Assembly: GCF_013328345.1 (NCBI RefSeq)
Contig: NZ_JABULX010000034.1
Span: forward strand, 1 to 43,226
Reading direction: 5' to 3'
DNA length: 43,226 nucleotides
Source of the DNA: Marinifaba aquimaris
GTDB lineage: Bacteria; Pseudomonadota; Gammaproteobacteria; Enterobacterales; Alteromonadaceae
Part shown: positions 24,162-33,857 of the stretch, piece after piece
How the letters are laid out: each line of letters begins with the position of its first letter
Numbering within the stretch: position 1 is the first letter of the stretch
Position numbers and translations under genes: made by a program
The notes under the pieces: model-generated
What the model was told of the DNA's origin: nothing
Seen by the model: the letters and a program-made list of their open reading frames with translations, nothing else
The model's database searches: none

Positions 24162-24770
24162 ATGGTCATGAAAATAATACTCTTCTTTCTCACTTTGGTA
24201 TTTAGTAGTCAATTATGGGCCGAAGCCTATTGTGGTTTACGGGATCCAGTATCGATCATCAGTAAGTTATACCCATCCTTTACCGGTTTTCGCTCAATAG
24301 TGCGAACAATAGACGCAGAAACTCGTATTCAAGTAGCAAAAGAATTACCAGGTATGCCTCTGCACTTTGGTGAGCTAGGCCGGCATACCTTATATGTTAT
24401 TCAGCGTAACAATAACATTTTAGGATTTGTACACGTGCGGTCTGAACAGTCCCGTTGGGGGTTGATTGAAGTCGCTTGGGCAATAACACCTGATATGAAA
24501 ATTAAAAGTTACGAATTTCAGCGTTGTCGCCACACGGATAGGAAAATGCTAGAAACAAAGTTAGCTAAAAGCCTTTTTTCTGGGAAAAGTTTATCTGAAT
24601 TAATGAGTGAATATGACTTTAATGAGAACAAGGTCAGGTCTCAGTTTTATGATGGTATTGACTATGATGGTGATTTAGCAATTAGTGTTTTTAAATGTGC
24701 AATGAAAACGTTACTTGTTACACAACTTGTTTGGCAGCAAGAAATTGAAGTTCTAAACCAATCACATTGA
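24162..24770 (+). CDS. Exported hypothetical protein, possibly FMN_bind-like
   Basis: A 202-aa protein with a signal peptide (MKIILFFLTLVFSSQLWA) and Cys24. The stretch GFVHVRSEQSRWGLIEVAWA, then SYEFQRCR, resembles the FMN_bind type of periplasmic domain, but the S/T attachment motif is not clear. It sits between the barrel gene (2 bases) and the kinase (10 bases), which suggests that it is the periplasmic partner of the kinase. Start ATG 24162, or 24168. Confidence 0.55.
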   Translation: MVMKIILFFLTLVFSSQLWAEAYCGLRDPVSIISKLYPSFTGFRSIVRTIDAETRIQVAKELPGMPLHFGELGRHTLYVIQRNNNILGFVHVRSEQSRWGLIEVAWAITPDMKIKSYEFQRCRHTDRKMLETKLAKSLFSGKSLSELMSEYDFNENKVRSQFYDGIDYDGDLAISVFKCAMKTLLVTQLVWQQEIEVLNQSH

Positions 24771-24780
24771 GCAGGGATTT

Positions 24781-26382
24781 ATGAAAATTGCAGTACAGAG
24801 CCAAATGTTAGTGATGAGTTGTTTTGTTGTTAGCTTGATTTCGTTCAGTTTACTGGGGGTTCAATTTTATAAAAGTTCTACCTTGCAAACTCGCTCTGTA
24901 TCCATTGATTTAGAAAATACGGAGATACATCATTTAGAGAGCATGTTGGGTCAATGGTTTACAACGATTGATTTGTTTTTTAACAACAGGCAAAGCTACT
25001 TGTTAATTGGCATTGAGCAACAGGGAGCGCAGATCATAAGTAAATTAAACAGTCTACCTAAAAGTCAAAAATACATCCCTAGAGCTATTGATACCCTAAA
25101 AGTCGAACTTACTGAAACCCTAGCATTAGTTAATGCTGCAGCCATTATTGGACCAGAAGATAAAAATAACTGGTTGATTAAATTAGATAAAATAGACATT
25201 AAAACCAGCAAGATAATTACGAATTATGAGTTGATAGCTAGACAACTAGACGCTTTGTCTAAATTGAGCCATGAAGATTATTTAACGCAAAGAGGATATC
25301 TAGTTAGTTCTTTTTACATAGCAATGTTTTTAACCATATGTTTACTTACTTTATTAGGAGTGTGGAATAGTAAAAAAATTATTTTGCCTCTGAAAAAATT
25401 AAGCGATTTAACACAACAAAATTCAAGTAGTACCGTTAATACAGAGTTAAAAAATGCACCGGATGAAATAAAGCTCATCTATAAAAGGTTAACAACTTCT
25501 TTTATGCATTTGGCTGAAGGTAAAAAGCAGGCTGAAAAAGATAGTATTAAAATCAAAGAGCAAAATTTAGCCTTACAACAAAACATCAATCGGCTGGAAG
25601 AAACCCGAAAGCAATTAGTTGCGAGTGAAAAACTTGCCTCTATTGGGCAATTGGCAGCGGGTGTTGCACATGAGATAAACAACCCTGTTGGTTTTGTACT
25701 GTCAAATTTAAGTAGTCTTAATGATTATCATCAAGACATAGCTTTGTATATAAGGAACACCATCCCCTTACTCGCTGCTAACCCTAAACTGCAAGAGAGT
25801 TTTAAAACCAATGATGTAGAGTATATTCTCAATGATTTGGCACCACTTATCAGTAACTCAATGACCGGACTAGAACGTGTAAAGGCGATTGTGAATGATC
25901 TAAAAGTGGTCAGTTATAATATGCCTGAAGAAACACATGACGTGCATATTGAAAAGGTGATTGAACAAGCCGTTAACTTGGTTAAACCCAGTTTGAGTCA
26001 GAAAATTAAAATTATAGAAGAGATTACATCTTGCCCAGTTATAAAAGGGTCAGAAACAAAACTGATTCAAGTATTTGTAAATCTGATTATGAATGCGGTT
26101 GATGCCATTGAGGTTAATAGTGATTCACCTGGTGAAGTTTTCATCGTTACAGAAAGTGATGATAAATATACTTCAATAAATGTTATAGATAATGGTTGTG
26201 GCATGGACAGCGATACCATTAAGCAAATTTTTGACCCTTTTTACACCACTAAAGAAGTTGGAAAAGGCACGGGACTTGGCTTACATATCTGTCATTCTAT
26301 CGTACAGAGCTATCATGGTGAAATTGAAGTGAGCAGTACTCTAAATTTAGGAACAACATTTAAGGTTACTTTTAGACATTAA
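24781..26382 (+). CDS. Membrane sensor histidine kinase (orphan)
   Basis: A 533-aa kinase with two membrane segments (about residues 8-28 and 178-198) flanking a helical periplasmic sensor of about 150 residues. A HAMP-like linker and a coiled coil follow (about 245-285), then a HisKA H-box GVAHEINNPVGFVLSNL with the phospho-accepting His near residue 297. The HATPase_c has N-box NLIMNAVDAIE, G1 VIDNGCGMD, F FDPFYTT and G2 GKGTGLGLHI. The INNP motif places it in the HPK4/NtrB-like class. No response regulator gene is adjacent, so its partner is encoded elsewhere. ATG 24781 follows gcaggga. Confidence 0.92.
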   Translation: MKIAVQSQMLVMSCFVVSLISFSLLGVQFYKSSTLQTRSVSIDLENTEIHHLESMLGQWFTTIDLFFNNRQSYLLIGIEQQGAQIISKLNSLPKSQKYIPRAIDTLKVELTETLALVNAAAIIGPEDKNNWLIKLDKIDIKTSKIITNYELIARQLDALSKLSHEDYLTQRGYLVSSFYIAMFLTICLLTLLGVWNSKKIILPLKKLSDLTQQNSSSTVNTELKNAPDEIKLIYKRLTTSFMHLAEGKKQAEKDSIKIKEQNLALQQNINRLEETRKQLVASEKLASIGQLAAGVAHEINNPVGFVLSNLSSLNDYHQDIALYIRNTIPLLAANPKLQESFKTNDVEYILNDLAPLISNSMTGLERVKAIVNDLKVVSYNMPEETHDVHIEKVIEQAVNLVKPSLSQKIKIIEEITSCPVIKGSETKLIQVFVNLIMNAVDAIEVNSDSPGEVFIVTESDDKYTSINVIDNGCGMDSDTIKQIFDPFYTTKEVGKGTGLGLHICHSIVQSYHGEIEVSSTLNLGTTFKVTFRH

Positions 26383-26539
26383 GTTATTTTTAAGTCACTG
26401 TACTATTGGAAAAAGACAGAGAAAAACCACTTATCTATAGATGATGTCAAATCAGCGGGTTGAATGAGCACAAAATTAAAACATTGTGTTAGAACTAAGT
26501 CATGAGCTTGTTATTAAAAGCAATTGTTAAGGAAAAATT

Positions 26540-26725
26540 ATGAATAAATCGACATTAGCCAACCCATTATTAATTGCTGGCGGCATTATCTTTTTTAACG
26601 GTGTCGCGGTTTCGGTTATTACGCTTGCTACGCAAAGTATGGGGTTTTCGGGTGTTGGCATTGGCTCTATTATTACAGGCCTAGCCCTGAGTGTGCTGGG
26701 TTTAACTTATAAATCGAGTAATTAA
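26540..26725 (+). CDS. Small two-helix membrane protein
   Basis: A 61-aa protein with two hydrophobic glycine-rich segments (LLIAGGIIFFNGVAVSVI and VGIGSIITGLALSVLGL). ATG 26540 has a good site (aagga at 26529). No family recognised. Confidence 0.6.
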   Translation: MNKSTLANPLLIAGGIIFFNGVAVSVITLATQSMGFSGVGIGSIITGLALSVLGLTYKSSN

Positions 26726-26785
26726 TACTAATCGATTAATGCCGATCGAACTTTAATTTTTTAACCGATTGAAAAAGGACTTATT

Positions 26786-27169
26786 TTGGATAACACAATT
26801 AAACAACAGCTGATTGAAACCTACATTAACGCCTACAATCGTTTTGAAATTGATAAGATGCTTACTGTATTAACTGACGATGTCACTTTTGAAAACCTAG
26901 ATAATGACACTGTCACTGCAAAAGCAGATAACAAAGCAGAATTTGCTGAACTGGCTCAGCAAGCTAAAGTGGCTTTTGCAGAGCGAGAGCAAAAAATAAT
27001 GGCTATCGAACACCTAGATAATCTTTCAATAATTGCTATAAATTACTCAGGCACATTAGCGATAGACCTCTCCAATGGTTTAAATGCAGGTGAGACCATA
27101 ATTTTAACCGGCCAGTCAGAATTTAAATTCAAAAACGGGTTCATTTCATCAATTAGAGATATCAGTTAA
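26786..27169 (+). CDS. SnoaL-like/NTF2-fold protein
   Basis: A 127-aa protein: LIETYINAYNRFEIDKMLTVLTDDVTFEN is the typical opening of SnoaL-like NTF2-fold proteins, ending in the strand pattern EFKFKNGFISSIRDIS. Start is TTG 26786 after aaaagga. Catalysis and substrate unknown. Confidence 0.8.
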   Translation: MDNTIKQQLIETYINAYNRFEIDKMLTVLTDDVTFENLDNDTVTAKADNKAEFAELAQQAKVAFAEREQKIMAIEHLDNLSIIAINYSGTLAIDLSNGLNAGETIILTGQSEFKFKNGFISSIRDIS

Positions 27170-27186
27170 ATCACATTTTGAATTGA

Positions 27187-27222
27187 AAAATTGCGTTTAA
27201 ACCTTGTTAAAGCTTAAACGCA
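27187..27222 (-). terminator. Terminator between converging genes
   Basis: tgcgtttaa (27192-27200) and ttaaacgca (27214-27222). On the minus strand the hairpin is followed by atttttc, so it serves the frameshifted gene at 27246-27667. Confidence 0.6.
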
Positions 27223-27245
27223 GTGAGTTTGAATTAAAGTTTTGC

Positions 27246-27667
27246 CTACTGAATGCGGCGCCAAATTTCAAACTCTTTTGTGCCGTTTACTTCACCTTCG
27301 TGATACCAGTATTCAACGTTTACTCCATTTTCTTTTTTAGTCTCAATCCAGCCCTTAAACTTATAACGTTTGCCGTGATGCTCGCTGCGCGTGCCTTCTT
27401 TGATGGCTTCTGTGTAGTATTGACCGTCTACTTCAAAGTTACCGGCTAAATAGCCAAGAAATACGCCATTTTCAGTATTGGTCAGTGAAAAAATATCATC
27501 TTTTACTGATTTTACAGCCACTAAAGACTGGTTATTTGCAAACAGTTTTCTCCATCTGGTTTTATGTACTCGCCTTTGACAAAGTACCAGTTGCCATTGA
27601 ATGTATGAGCTAATGAGTTGAAACTCAGTAACGTTAATGCACATAAACCTATGAGTATATTTTTCAT
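27246..27667 (-). pseudogene. Exported small protein with a single-base frameshift
   Basis: The first frame gives a signal peptide (KNILIGLCALTLLSFNSLA) and HTFNGNWYFVKGEYIKPDGEN. The second continues LFANNQSLVAVKSVKDD, then GVFLGYLAGNFEVDGQYY to a C-terminal EIWRR. They join at an A-run (gagaaaactg on the minus strand, about 27,540-27,550); adding one A restores D-G-E-K-L-F-A. Either the gene is recently broken or this is a sequencing error. The intact protein would be about 140 aa, probably periplasmic, family unknown. Confidence 0.7.
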
Positions 27668-27784
27668 TTCCTCCCCTTTTTTATTGCTTGTTTTGCAATT
27701 ACAGCATATCAATTGTGCTTGATTTTGAACGGGCTGCTTATCTTAAGTGAGGGGTCATTGAACGATTATCAGTGCAGGGTAGAG

Positions 27785-27823
27785 ATAAAAAAGCGGCTGC
27801 TTTAAATCTATAAGCAGCCGCTT
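27785..27823 (-). terminator. Rho-independent terminator of the chemoreceptor gene
   Basis: Eleven-base stem aagcggctgct / agcagccgctt around 27,790-27,822; on the minus strand it is followed by TTTTT. Confidence 0.85.
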
Positions 27824-27850
27824 GTCATTAAGTGAAAGGTAATACTGAGG

Positions 27851-30800
27851 TTAGTAGGAGGATGGCAATAAGTGCTGGCGATTAGATTGATCTGTAGTGA
27901 AAAAATCCATCATCACTTGCATTTGCCGTGCTTGTTCAGCCATAGCAGAGCTCGCTGCCGTTGCTTCTTCTACTAATGCCGCATTTTGCTGCGTCATTTG
28001 ATCCATTTGATTAATCGCTTGGTTAACCTGACTAATCCCTTTGCTTTGCTCATCAGCTGACAAACTAATGGCTTCGATAATACTGTTTACTTTAGCCACC
28101 GAGTCGATAATTTGATTGAGTCTATCACCTGATTCATTAACCATCTTAGTGCCAAGATCCACTTTTTCGACACTATTTTGGATCAGGGTTTTGATTTGTT
28201 TAGCTGAATCAGCCGAACGTTGGGCTAAGTTTCTGACTTCACCTGCAACAACGGCAAAGCCTTTACCTTGCTCACCCGCACGAGCCGCTTCTACAGCTGC
28301 ATTTAGTGCGAGTAGGTTAGTCTGAAAAGCGATTTCATCTATGGTACTGATGATATCGACAATTTCATTACTGGCTTGGTTGATTTCACTCATGGCGTTG
28401 ATGGCATTTTTTACCACTTGGCCGCCATCACTGGCTAAGGTCGATGCATCTTTTGCCAACTGATTTGCCTTATCAGCATTGTCAGCATTGGTTTTAACGC
28501 TTGATGTCATTTCATCCATACTCGCGGCGGTTTCTTCTAAACTGGCTGCTTGCTCTTCTGTACGCTGGCTTAAATTCAGATTGCCTTGTGCGATTTCATT
28601 CGCGCCCGTACTGACCGTGCTACATGAAGTTAAAATACCGTTGATGATTTCAGTCAGTTTGGTGCTGGTCGTATTGGCATCATTTTTCAATTGCTCGAAT
28701 GCGCCGGAAAAATCTTGATTAATGCGATAGGTTAAATCACCTTGGCTCATTTTTGATAAGGCATTGCCTGTTTCCTCGATGATACCTTGTGCACTTTCAA
28801 CTAAATGATTAAGGCCCGTTGCTAAAGTTAAGAAGAAATCACGCTTGTTGGTTAAGTCGATGCGCTCCGTTAAATCGCCATTTGATGCTGCATCAACTAA
28901 ATGATCAATTTCTTTTTCAATCGCTACTTCTTCAGTACGGTCGAGCCATTCAACAACCGAACCTAAACGCTGTCCTTGGCTGTCAAAGACAGGGTTGGCC
29001 GTTAGCGCAAATGTTAAACCGTTAACGGCAATTTCAGTTTGATAAGTAGCTGTTAAGTCAGCAAGCATTTTGGCTTGGTGAGCGGGGTCTTGATGGAATT
29101 GATCCATGTTTTTACCTACTAAATGACTGGCATCAAAATCCGGTAAAGCGGCTTTTAACTTATCTTCATTGCGCATAAACATGTTTTGCATCGACTGATT
29201 GCAATACACTATTTTACGATTGGCATCGGCTACCATCGCGTTGGTCGATACATAATCGAGCGCGGCTTTGATGCGGGCATTTTCATCGGCAACGCGGCGC
29301 TCTTCAATTTGTTTTGCCAGGGCTTCTGTAATGTTATCCCACTCGATAACCGTGCCTAAGCGCTCCGTTTGCTCTGAAAATATAGGTGTTGCTGTAATAT
29401 CTAAGGTCAGTTCGTTAATACGGTAACGGTTTTGTTCAACTTGCTTTAACTGCTCAATACGCGATATTTCAGTCTCTGGTGTTTGATATAAATGCTGAAG
29501 CGGTGAACCCAGTAATTGGTCGGCATTAAATTGCGGTAGCACTTGTGCTAACTGGTCGGACAGCTCATTCATTAAGTTTTGAATTGAGTGATTGAGATAA
29601 ATGATATTTTGTTCATTATCGGCCACCATAACGGGTGTATTAGCCACATCAAGCGACTGACGAATACGCGCATTTTCGTTGGCTAGGGCACGCTCTTTTG
29701 CCTGTTGCGCCAATGTTTCAGTTAAATCTTGCCATTCAACGACATAACCAATTTTTTCTTGTTGATCATTGAATATTGGCGCAATGGTTACTTCAATAGT
29801 ATTGCCATTAATTAACAGCTGTTCGTTATGAATAGAGGTGAGGCTATTGAGCAACTGGCGTTGTAGGTTCGCATCTTGGCTAAATTGTTCAAGTTGATAT
29901 TGATTGAGTTCTGCAGCATTAAAATTGGGGATTAATTGATTAATAGATGATGATAATCGTTGCACTAATGCATTCATCGAATCGTTGAAATAAATTATAT
30001 TATTACGATCATCTGCAACCATGACCGACGTATTAGCCACATCAAGCGATTGTCTGATACGTGCGTTTTCATTGGCAATAATGCGCTCTTGTTGCTGCTT
30101 TTGTTTTTCTCTAGCAAGTTGGGCTAGCGCCTCTGTTCTATCTAGCCATTCAAATACCAAGCCTAAACGCTCATTTTGTTCATCAAAAATAGGGGTCGTG
30201 TTAATGGCAATGGTGTGCTCTGCAAACATCACTTCAGTCGAGCGGTTTGTTTTAAGTGCTATTAACGCTTGAGTCTCATTATTTTTATCTGCAGCAAATT
30301 CAACAACAGGCATACCAATTAATTGGCTTGAATCAAAATGACTTAATGTTTGTTTAATGGCTGGGGTTAATTCAGCCATTAATTGGCTGATTGAATGATT
30401 AGCATAAATGATATTTAAATCGGCATCGGCCACCATGACGGGGGTATTGGCCGCATCGAGTGCTTGTTTGATACGCTCAGATTTTGCGTGCTCATCGGCA
30501 ATCTTGGTATAGAGGGTTTCGATTTCACAGCCTAGTTGTAAGGTACTTTGACTAATTTGTGCAAATTCATCTTTACCTGTAAATGATAAATCTTGAATAC
30601 CTTTAATTTGATTGTTTTGTACTCTTTTTTGCAGCATTTCTACGAAATTAACTGCTTTTTTAGAGCGTGAATAGGTTTGACGTATCACTAAAATAAGCAA
30701 GGCCAAAATCAGCGAAACTAAGCCAATGAAAATGATCTTAGTGGTTTTGTTTTGTTCATCAGCACTTTTTTGACTTGATACAATTAAGTGTGCGATTTCG

Positions 30801-31549
30801 TCTCTTAATATGATTTCAAGCTCATGAACAGATGCGCGCATCGAACCGCGAAAACCCTTATCACTATTCAAGCCTATAGCTTGTTTAGCACTGACTAAGG
30901 CTTGCAATTTGATTTGATAATTGATTAAGCCATTTTTAATCGCGTCGGTGGCTTTTAAATTAGCAGATGCTAAGTCATCTAATGTGCGCTCAAGCTGCAG
31001 TTGATGATCTTCTATGTACTTCATCTCATGACGAATCAAGAAATCTTTTTCTAAACGGCGCAAGGTTAAAACATCTATCAATAATTTAGGGTTGTTCTCG
31101 GTCTTAATCAGTGCTTCGACTTCTTTTATTGCTAGTCTAAGCTCTGCGCGAAGTCCTAAGTCTTTGTTTAAACCCATTACGACATAGCTTTGAACCATTT
31201 GGTCAAAGTAACCAAAATATTGAGCAAGTTTTTCGTTAACCGTTTTTGCAGACCAATCTTCGGCCAATTCATCTGATAGCGCTGTGATCTTTGAGACGTC
31301 TTTATTTATTTGAGGTCGCAAATCTTCATGGCGTTTTTTGTATTTCATTGTTAAACGCGCTAAAAAATCTTTTTCATGCCGCCTTAGCATTAGCATATCG
31401 GCTTTTAAGATCTGAAGTTCTTGTACTAATGTTTGATATTTTTGCTGTTTAGCTTGATTGAATTCGGTTAGGAAGAAAATGCCAACCATGGCTAGAGAAA
31501 CTAAAAAACCAACCATAATAAGTAGTTGGCGAAAAGTTAAGCTATTCAC
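27851..31549 (-). CDS. Methyl-accepting chemotaxis protein with four tandem PAS-like modules
   Basis: A 1232-aa chemoreceptor. Membrane helices lie at about residues 10-28 and 273-293. The periplasmic sensor between them has two similar halves (RRHEKDFLARLTMKY and RRLEKDFLIRHEMKY), like an HBM helical bimodular domain. Four PAS-like modules of about 130 residues follow (starting about 365, 500, 630 and 760), each opening with ALD/SLD…VMVAD…IIY-x-N and closing with an E-W…T/D-R-T-E linker. Then come HAMP-like segments (GDLTERIDL, GDLTYRI) and an MA signalling domain with the hairpin tip [20 protein letters not shown]. The C-terminus lacks a methyltransferase-binding pentapeptide. Family members commonly have one or two PAS, so four is unusual. 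Confidence 0.92.
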   Translation of the reverse strand: MNSLTFRQLLIMVGFLVSLAMVGIFFLTEFNQAKQQKYQTLVQELQILKADMLMLRRHEKDFLARLTMKYKKRHEDLRPQINKDVSKITALSDELAEDWSAKTVNEKLAQYFGYFDQMVQSYVVMGLNKDLGLRAELRLAIKEVEALIKTENNPKLLIDVLTLRRLEKDFLIRHEMKYIEDHQLQLERTLDDLASANLKATDAIKNGLINYQIKLQALVSAKQAIGLNSDKGFRGSMRASVHELEIILRDEIAHLIVSSQKSADEQNKTTKIIFIGLVSLILALLILVIRQTYSRSKKAVNFVEMLQKRVQNNQIKGIQDLSFTGKDEFAQISQSTLQLGCEIETLYTKIADEHAKSERIKQALDAANTPVMVADADLNIIYANHSISQLMAELTPAIKQTLSHFDSSQLIGMPVVEFAADKNNETQALIALKTNRSTEVMFAEHTIAINTTPIFDEQNERLGLVFEWLDRTEALAQLAREKQKQQQERIIANENARIRQSLDVANTSVMVADDRNNIIYFNDSMNALVQRLSSSINQLIPNFNAAELNQYQLEQFSQDANLQRQLLNSLTSIHNEQLLINGNTIEVTIAPIFNDQQEKIGYVVEWQDLTETLAQQAKERALANENARIRQSLDVANTPVMVADNEQNIIYLNHSIQNLMNELSDQLAQVLPQFNADQLLGSPLQHLYQTPETEISRIEQLKQVEQNRYRINELTLDITATPIFSEQTERLGTVIEWDNITEALAKQIEERRVADENARIKAALDYVSTNAMVADANRKIVYCNQSMQNMFMRNEDKLKAALPDFDASHLVGKNMDQFHQDPAHQAKMLADLTATYQTEIAVNGLTFALTANPVFDSQGQRLGSVVEWLDRTEEVAIEKEIDHLVDAASNGDLTERIDLTNKRDFFLTLATGLNHLVESAQGIIEETGNALSKMSQGDLTYRINQDFSGAFEQLKNDANTTSTKLTEIINGILTSCSTVSTGANEIAQGNLNLSQRTEEQAASLEETAASMDEMTSSVKTNADNADKANQLAKDASTLASDGGQVVKNAINAMSEINQASNEIVDIISTIDEIAFQTNLLALNAAVEAARAGEQGKGFAVVAGEVRNLAQRSADSAKQIKTLIQNSVEKVDLGTKMVNESGDRLNQIIDSVAKVNSIIEAISLSADEQSKGISQVNQAINQMDQMTQQNAALVEEATAASSAMAEQARQMQVMMDFFTTDQSNRQHLLPSSY

Positions 31550-31834
31550 AAATGAGACCTATATTATTGATATTGATAATCAATTTTATTATAGGCAGAG
31601 AATTGGCAATCTCTACTATATTGCAGAAATATGACAAAAATAATTGAGTGGTTTGTTAGTAGAACAAATTTGTTGTTATTTTTAAGCAGTTATCAGTTAA
31701 AGAATAAGCAGGCTGATTGAGCTCGACTATATTTAAGTGATTACAGATGTGTGAATTAAGTTAAGTGACTGCTTCGTTAATAAAGTCGGTCTAAGAATTA
31801 AATGTAGTATCACTTAACATGCTTGGGGCAGAAC
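31550..31834. promoter_or_regulatory. Divergent upstream region between two chemoreceptor genes
   Basis: Two hundred eighty-five gene-free AT-rich bases should hold the promoters of both genes. No clear sigma-28 or sigma-54 sequence was identified. Confidence 0.4.
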
Positions 31835-33645
31835 ATGTTAAGCAACATAAAAATATCGACTCGCTTGTAGTTGGGTTTTGGTACGATACTCGTTCTTTTG
31901 GCATTAATTGCTATGTTCAGCATTATTGCACTGAACAAAGCCACGCATAACTTTTCTGATTATCGGTCTCTCGCTCGCAACACCAACTATGCAGGACTTA
32001 TCCAAGCCAATTTACTCAGTGTCAGAATTGCAGCACTTGATTACATCAATGAAGCATTAAATATTCAAAAACAGCGTTTCAACGCGTTATTAGATTTATT
32101 AGAAAGTGCTAAAAAAGAAGCCATTAGCCAAGAAGAAATCAAAACCTTCAATGAGATAGAAAGACTACTATATACTACTTAGAAACGTTTGAGATGATTG
32201 AGGGTAAAATTGCGCAACGTCATCAATTAGTCAATGGCACACTCAATGTAATTGGTCCAACAATGGAGCGAAAACTATCTGATATTTTAGTCAGTGCGCG
32301 CAATGATGGCGATATGGAAGCGGCTTATAACGCGTCATTAGCGATGCGAAATTTATTGTTAGCTAGGCTTTATGTGATTAAGTTTCTCGATACAAATGCT
32401 GTGGCAGATGAGCAAAGGGTAAAAAAAGAGTACGCAGAATTTGAGCGCAACCTGAATAACCTCGACCTAGACCTACAAAACCCCACTCGCAGACGATTAT
32501 TAATTGATATTAAGCAATATAAAAGTGATTACATTAATAGTTTTTATAAAGTGGTCGATGCTATTAATACCCGTAACACGCTTAAAACTGAACATCTCGA
32601 TAAAACAGGTCGGCAAGTTGCAATGGTTGCCGAGGATCTTAAGTTATCCATCAAAGCGATGGAAGATAAATTTGGGCCAGCTTTACTGGAAGAAAAAAGA
32701 TACTCGAGATGGATGGTGACACTCGTCAGCTTGTCTGCTTTTATTTTGGCTGGCTTTTTGGCTTATTTACTTTCTCGTTCAATCACCATTCCTATTCACA
32801 AGGCTGTCATTGTTGCTAACAAGTTGGCTGAGGGCGATTTAACCACCAAAATCGAACGCACATCTAAAGATGAAACTGGCCAGTTATTAGATGCGATAAA
32901 CAATTTAGTTGATAACCTATCGAATATCATTCAGGAAGTGAGGGAAAACTCTGATGATCTGACACATGCAGCCCATTCATTAAATCAAACTTCACAGTCG
33001 ATTAGCCGCTCAGCTAATGAGCAAGCGACCAATGTATCGACCAATACACAATCGGTCACATCGATGACGAATTCACTTAACGATACGACCAATAATTCCA
33101 TTAAAACTGGCGAAATTGCCAATGATGCAGCAGTTGAAGCGCTTGAAGGTGGCAAAGCAGTAAAACAAACACTGCAAGCGATGAATGTGATCGCTGATAA
33201 AATTAAGGTGATTGATGATATTGCTTATCAAACCAATTTATTAGCTTTGAATGCAACAATAGAAGCTTCTCGCGCAGGTGAGTACGGTAAAGGTTTTACC
33301 GTGGTTGCTGCAGAAGTTAGAAAACTCGCAGAGCGCAGCCAACTTGCCGCTCAAGAGATAGGCTCGACTGCCAGTACTAGTCTGAAGTTGGCGCAAAGAG
33401 CAGGTGAGTTGCTAGAGCGTATCGTCCCTTCAATTAACGAAACTGCACAGCTGGTGCAATCAATATCCATTGCTTCACAGTCGCAATCTCGCGATGTAAA
33501 TCAAATTAACTTATCCATGGATAGGCTCAATGCATTTACCAAAGACAACAATAGTTCGAGCCAGTCGTTATTGGTGACATCACAAGGGTTAAAGTCTCAA
33601 GCTGAGAGGTTACAAGCTGCCGTATCATTTTTTAAAACGGTTTAA
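31835..33645 (+). pseudogene. Methyl-accepting chemotaxis protein, broken by nonsense codon and frameshift
   Basis: ATG 31835 begins MLSNIKISTRL, then an amber TAG (31868-31870) falls in the usual TRLxLGFG start of chemoreceptors. Translation resumes with LGFGTILVLLALIAMF (membrane helix) and a four-helix sensor. Near 32,165-32,175 the frame changes (…FNEIERLL to [11 protein letters not shown]) and continues to the end: second membrane helix [23 protein letters not shown], and MA domain with [20 protein letters not shown]. Two separate lesions indicate real decay rather than one sequencing error. The 483-codon distal frame could still be translated from 32194. Confidence 0.88.
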
Positions 33646-33678
33646 CTTTACTCGCTTAAATTAATTTTCAATATTGAA

Positions 33679-33714
33679 ATAGGGGATGTGTAATGACGTA
33701 CCCCTATTTTTAGG
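33679..33714 (+). terminator. Rho-independent terminator
   Basis: aaataggggat and acccctattttt pair, with a final T-run, following the broken chemoreceptor. Confidence 0.75.
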
Positions 33715-33857
33715 TGTTATTCTAAATCATTGATTTTATTTGTTTTTCTATTTTTTATTTTTGCATTGTTTTCTATTTGCATTACCTGAACCTTGTCTAT
33801 ACTGAGAAAGGCTTGCCCAGCGATAGGGCCCTTTAATAATCAATAAGGTGATATGGA

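Noticed and set aside
28116-28718. Plus-strand frames opposite the chemoreceptor signalling domain
   Set aside because: Antisense shadows of a strongly conserved MA domain.
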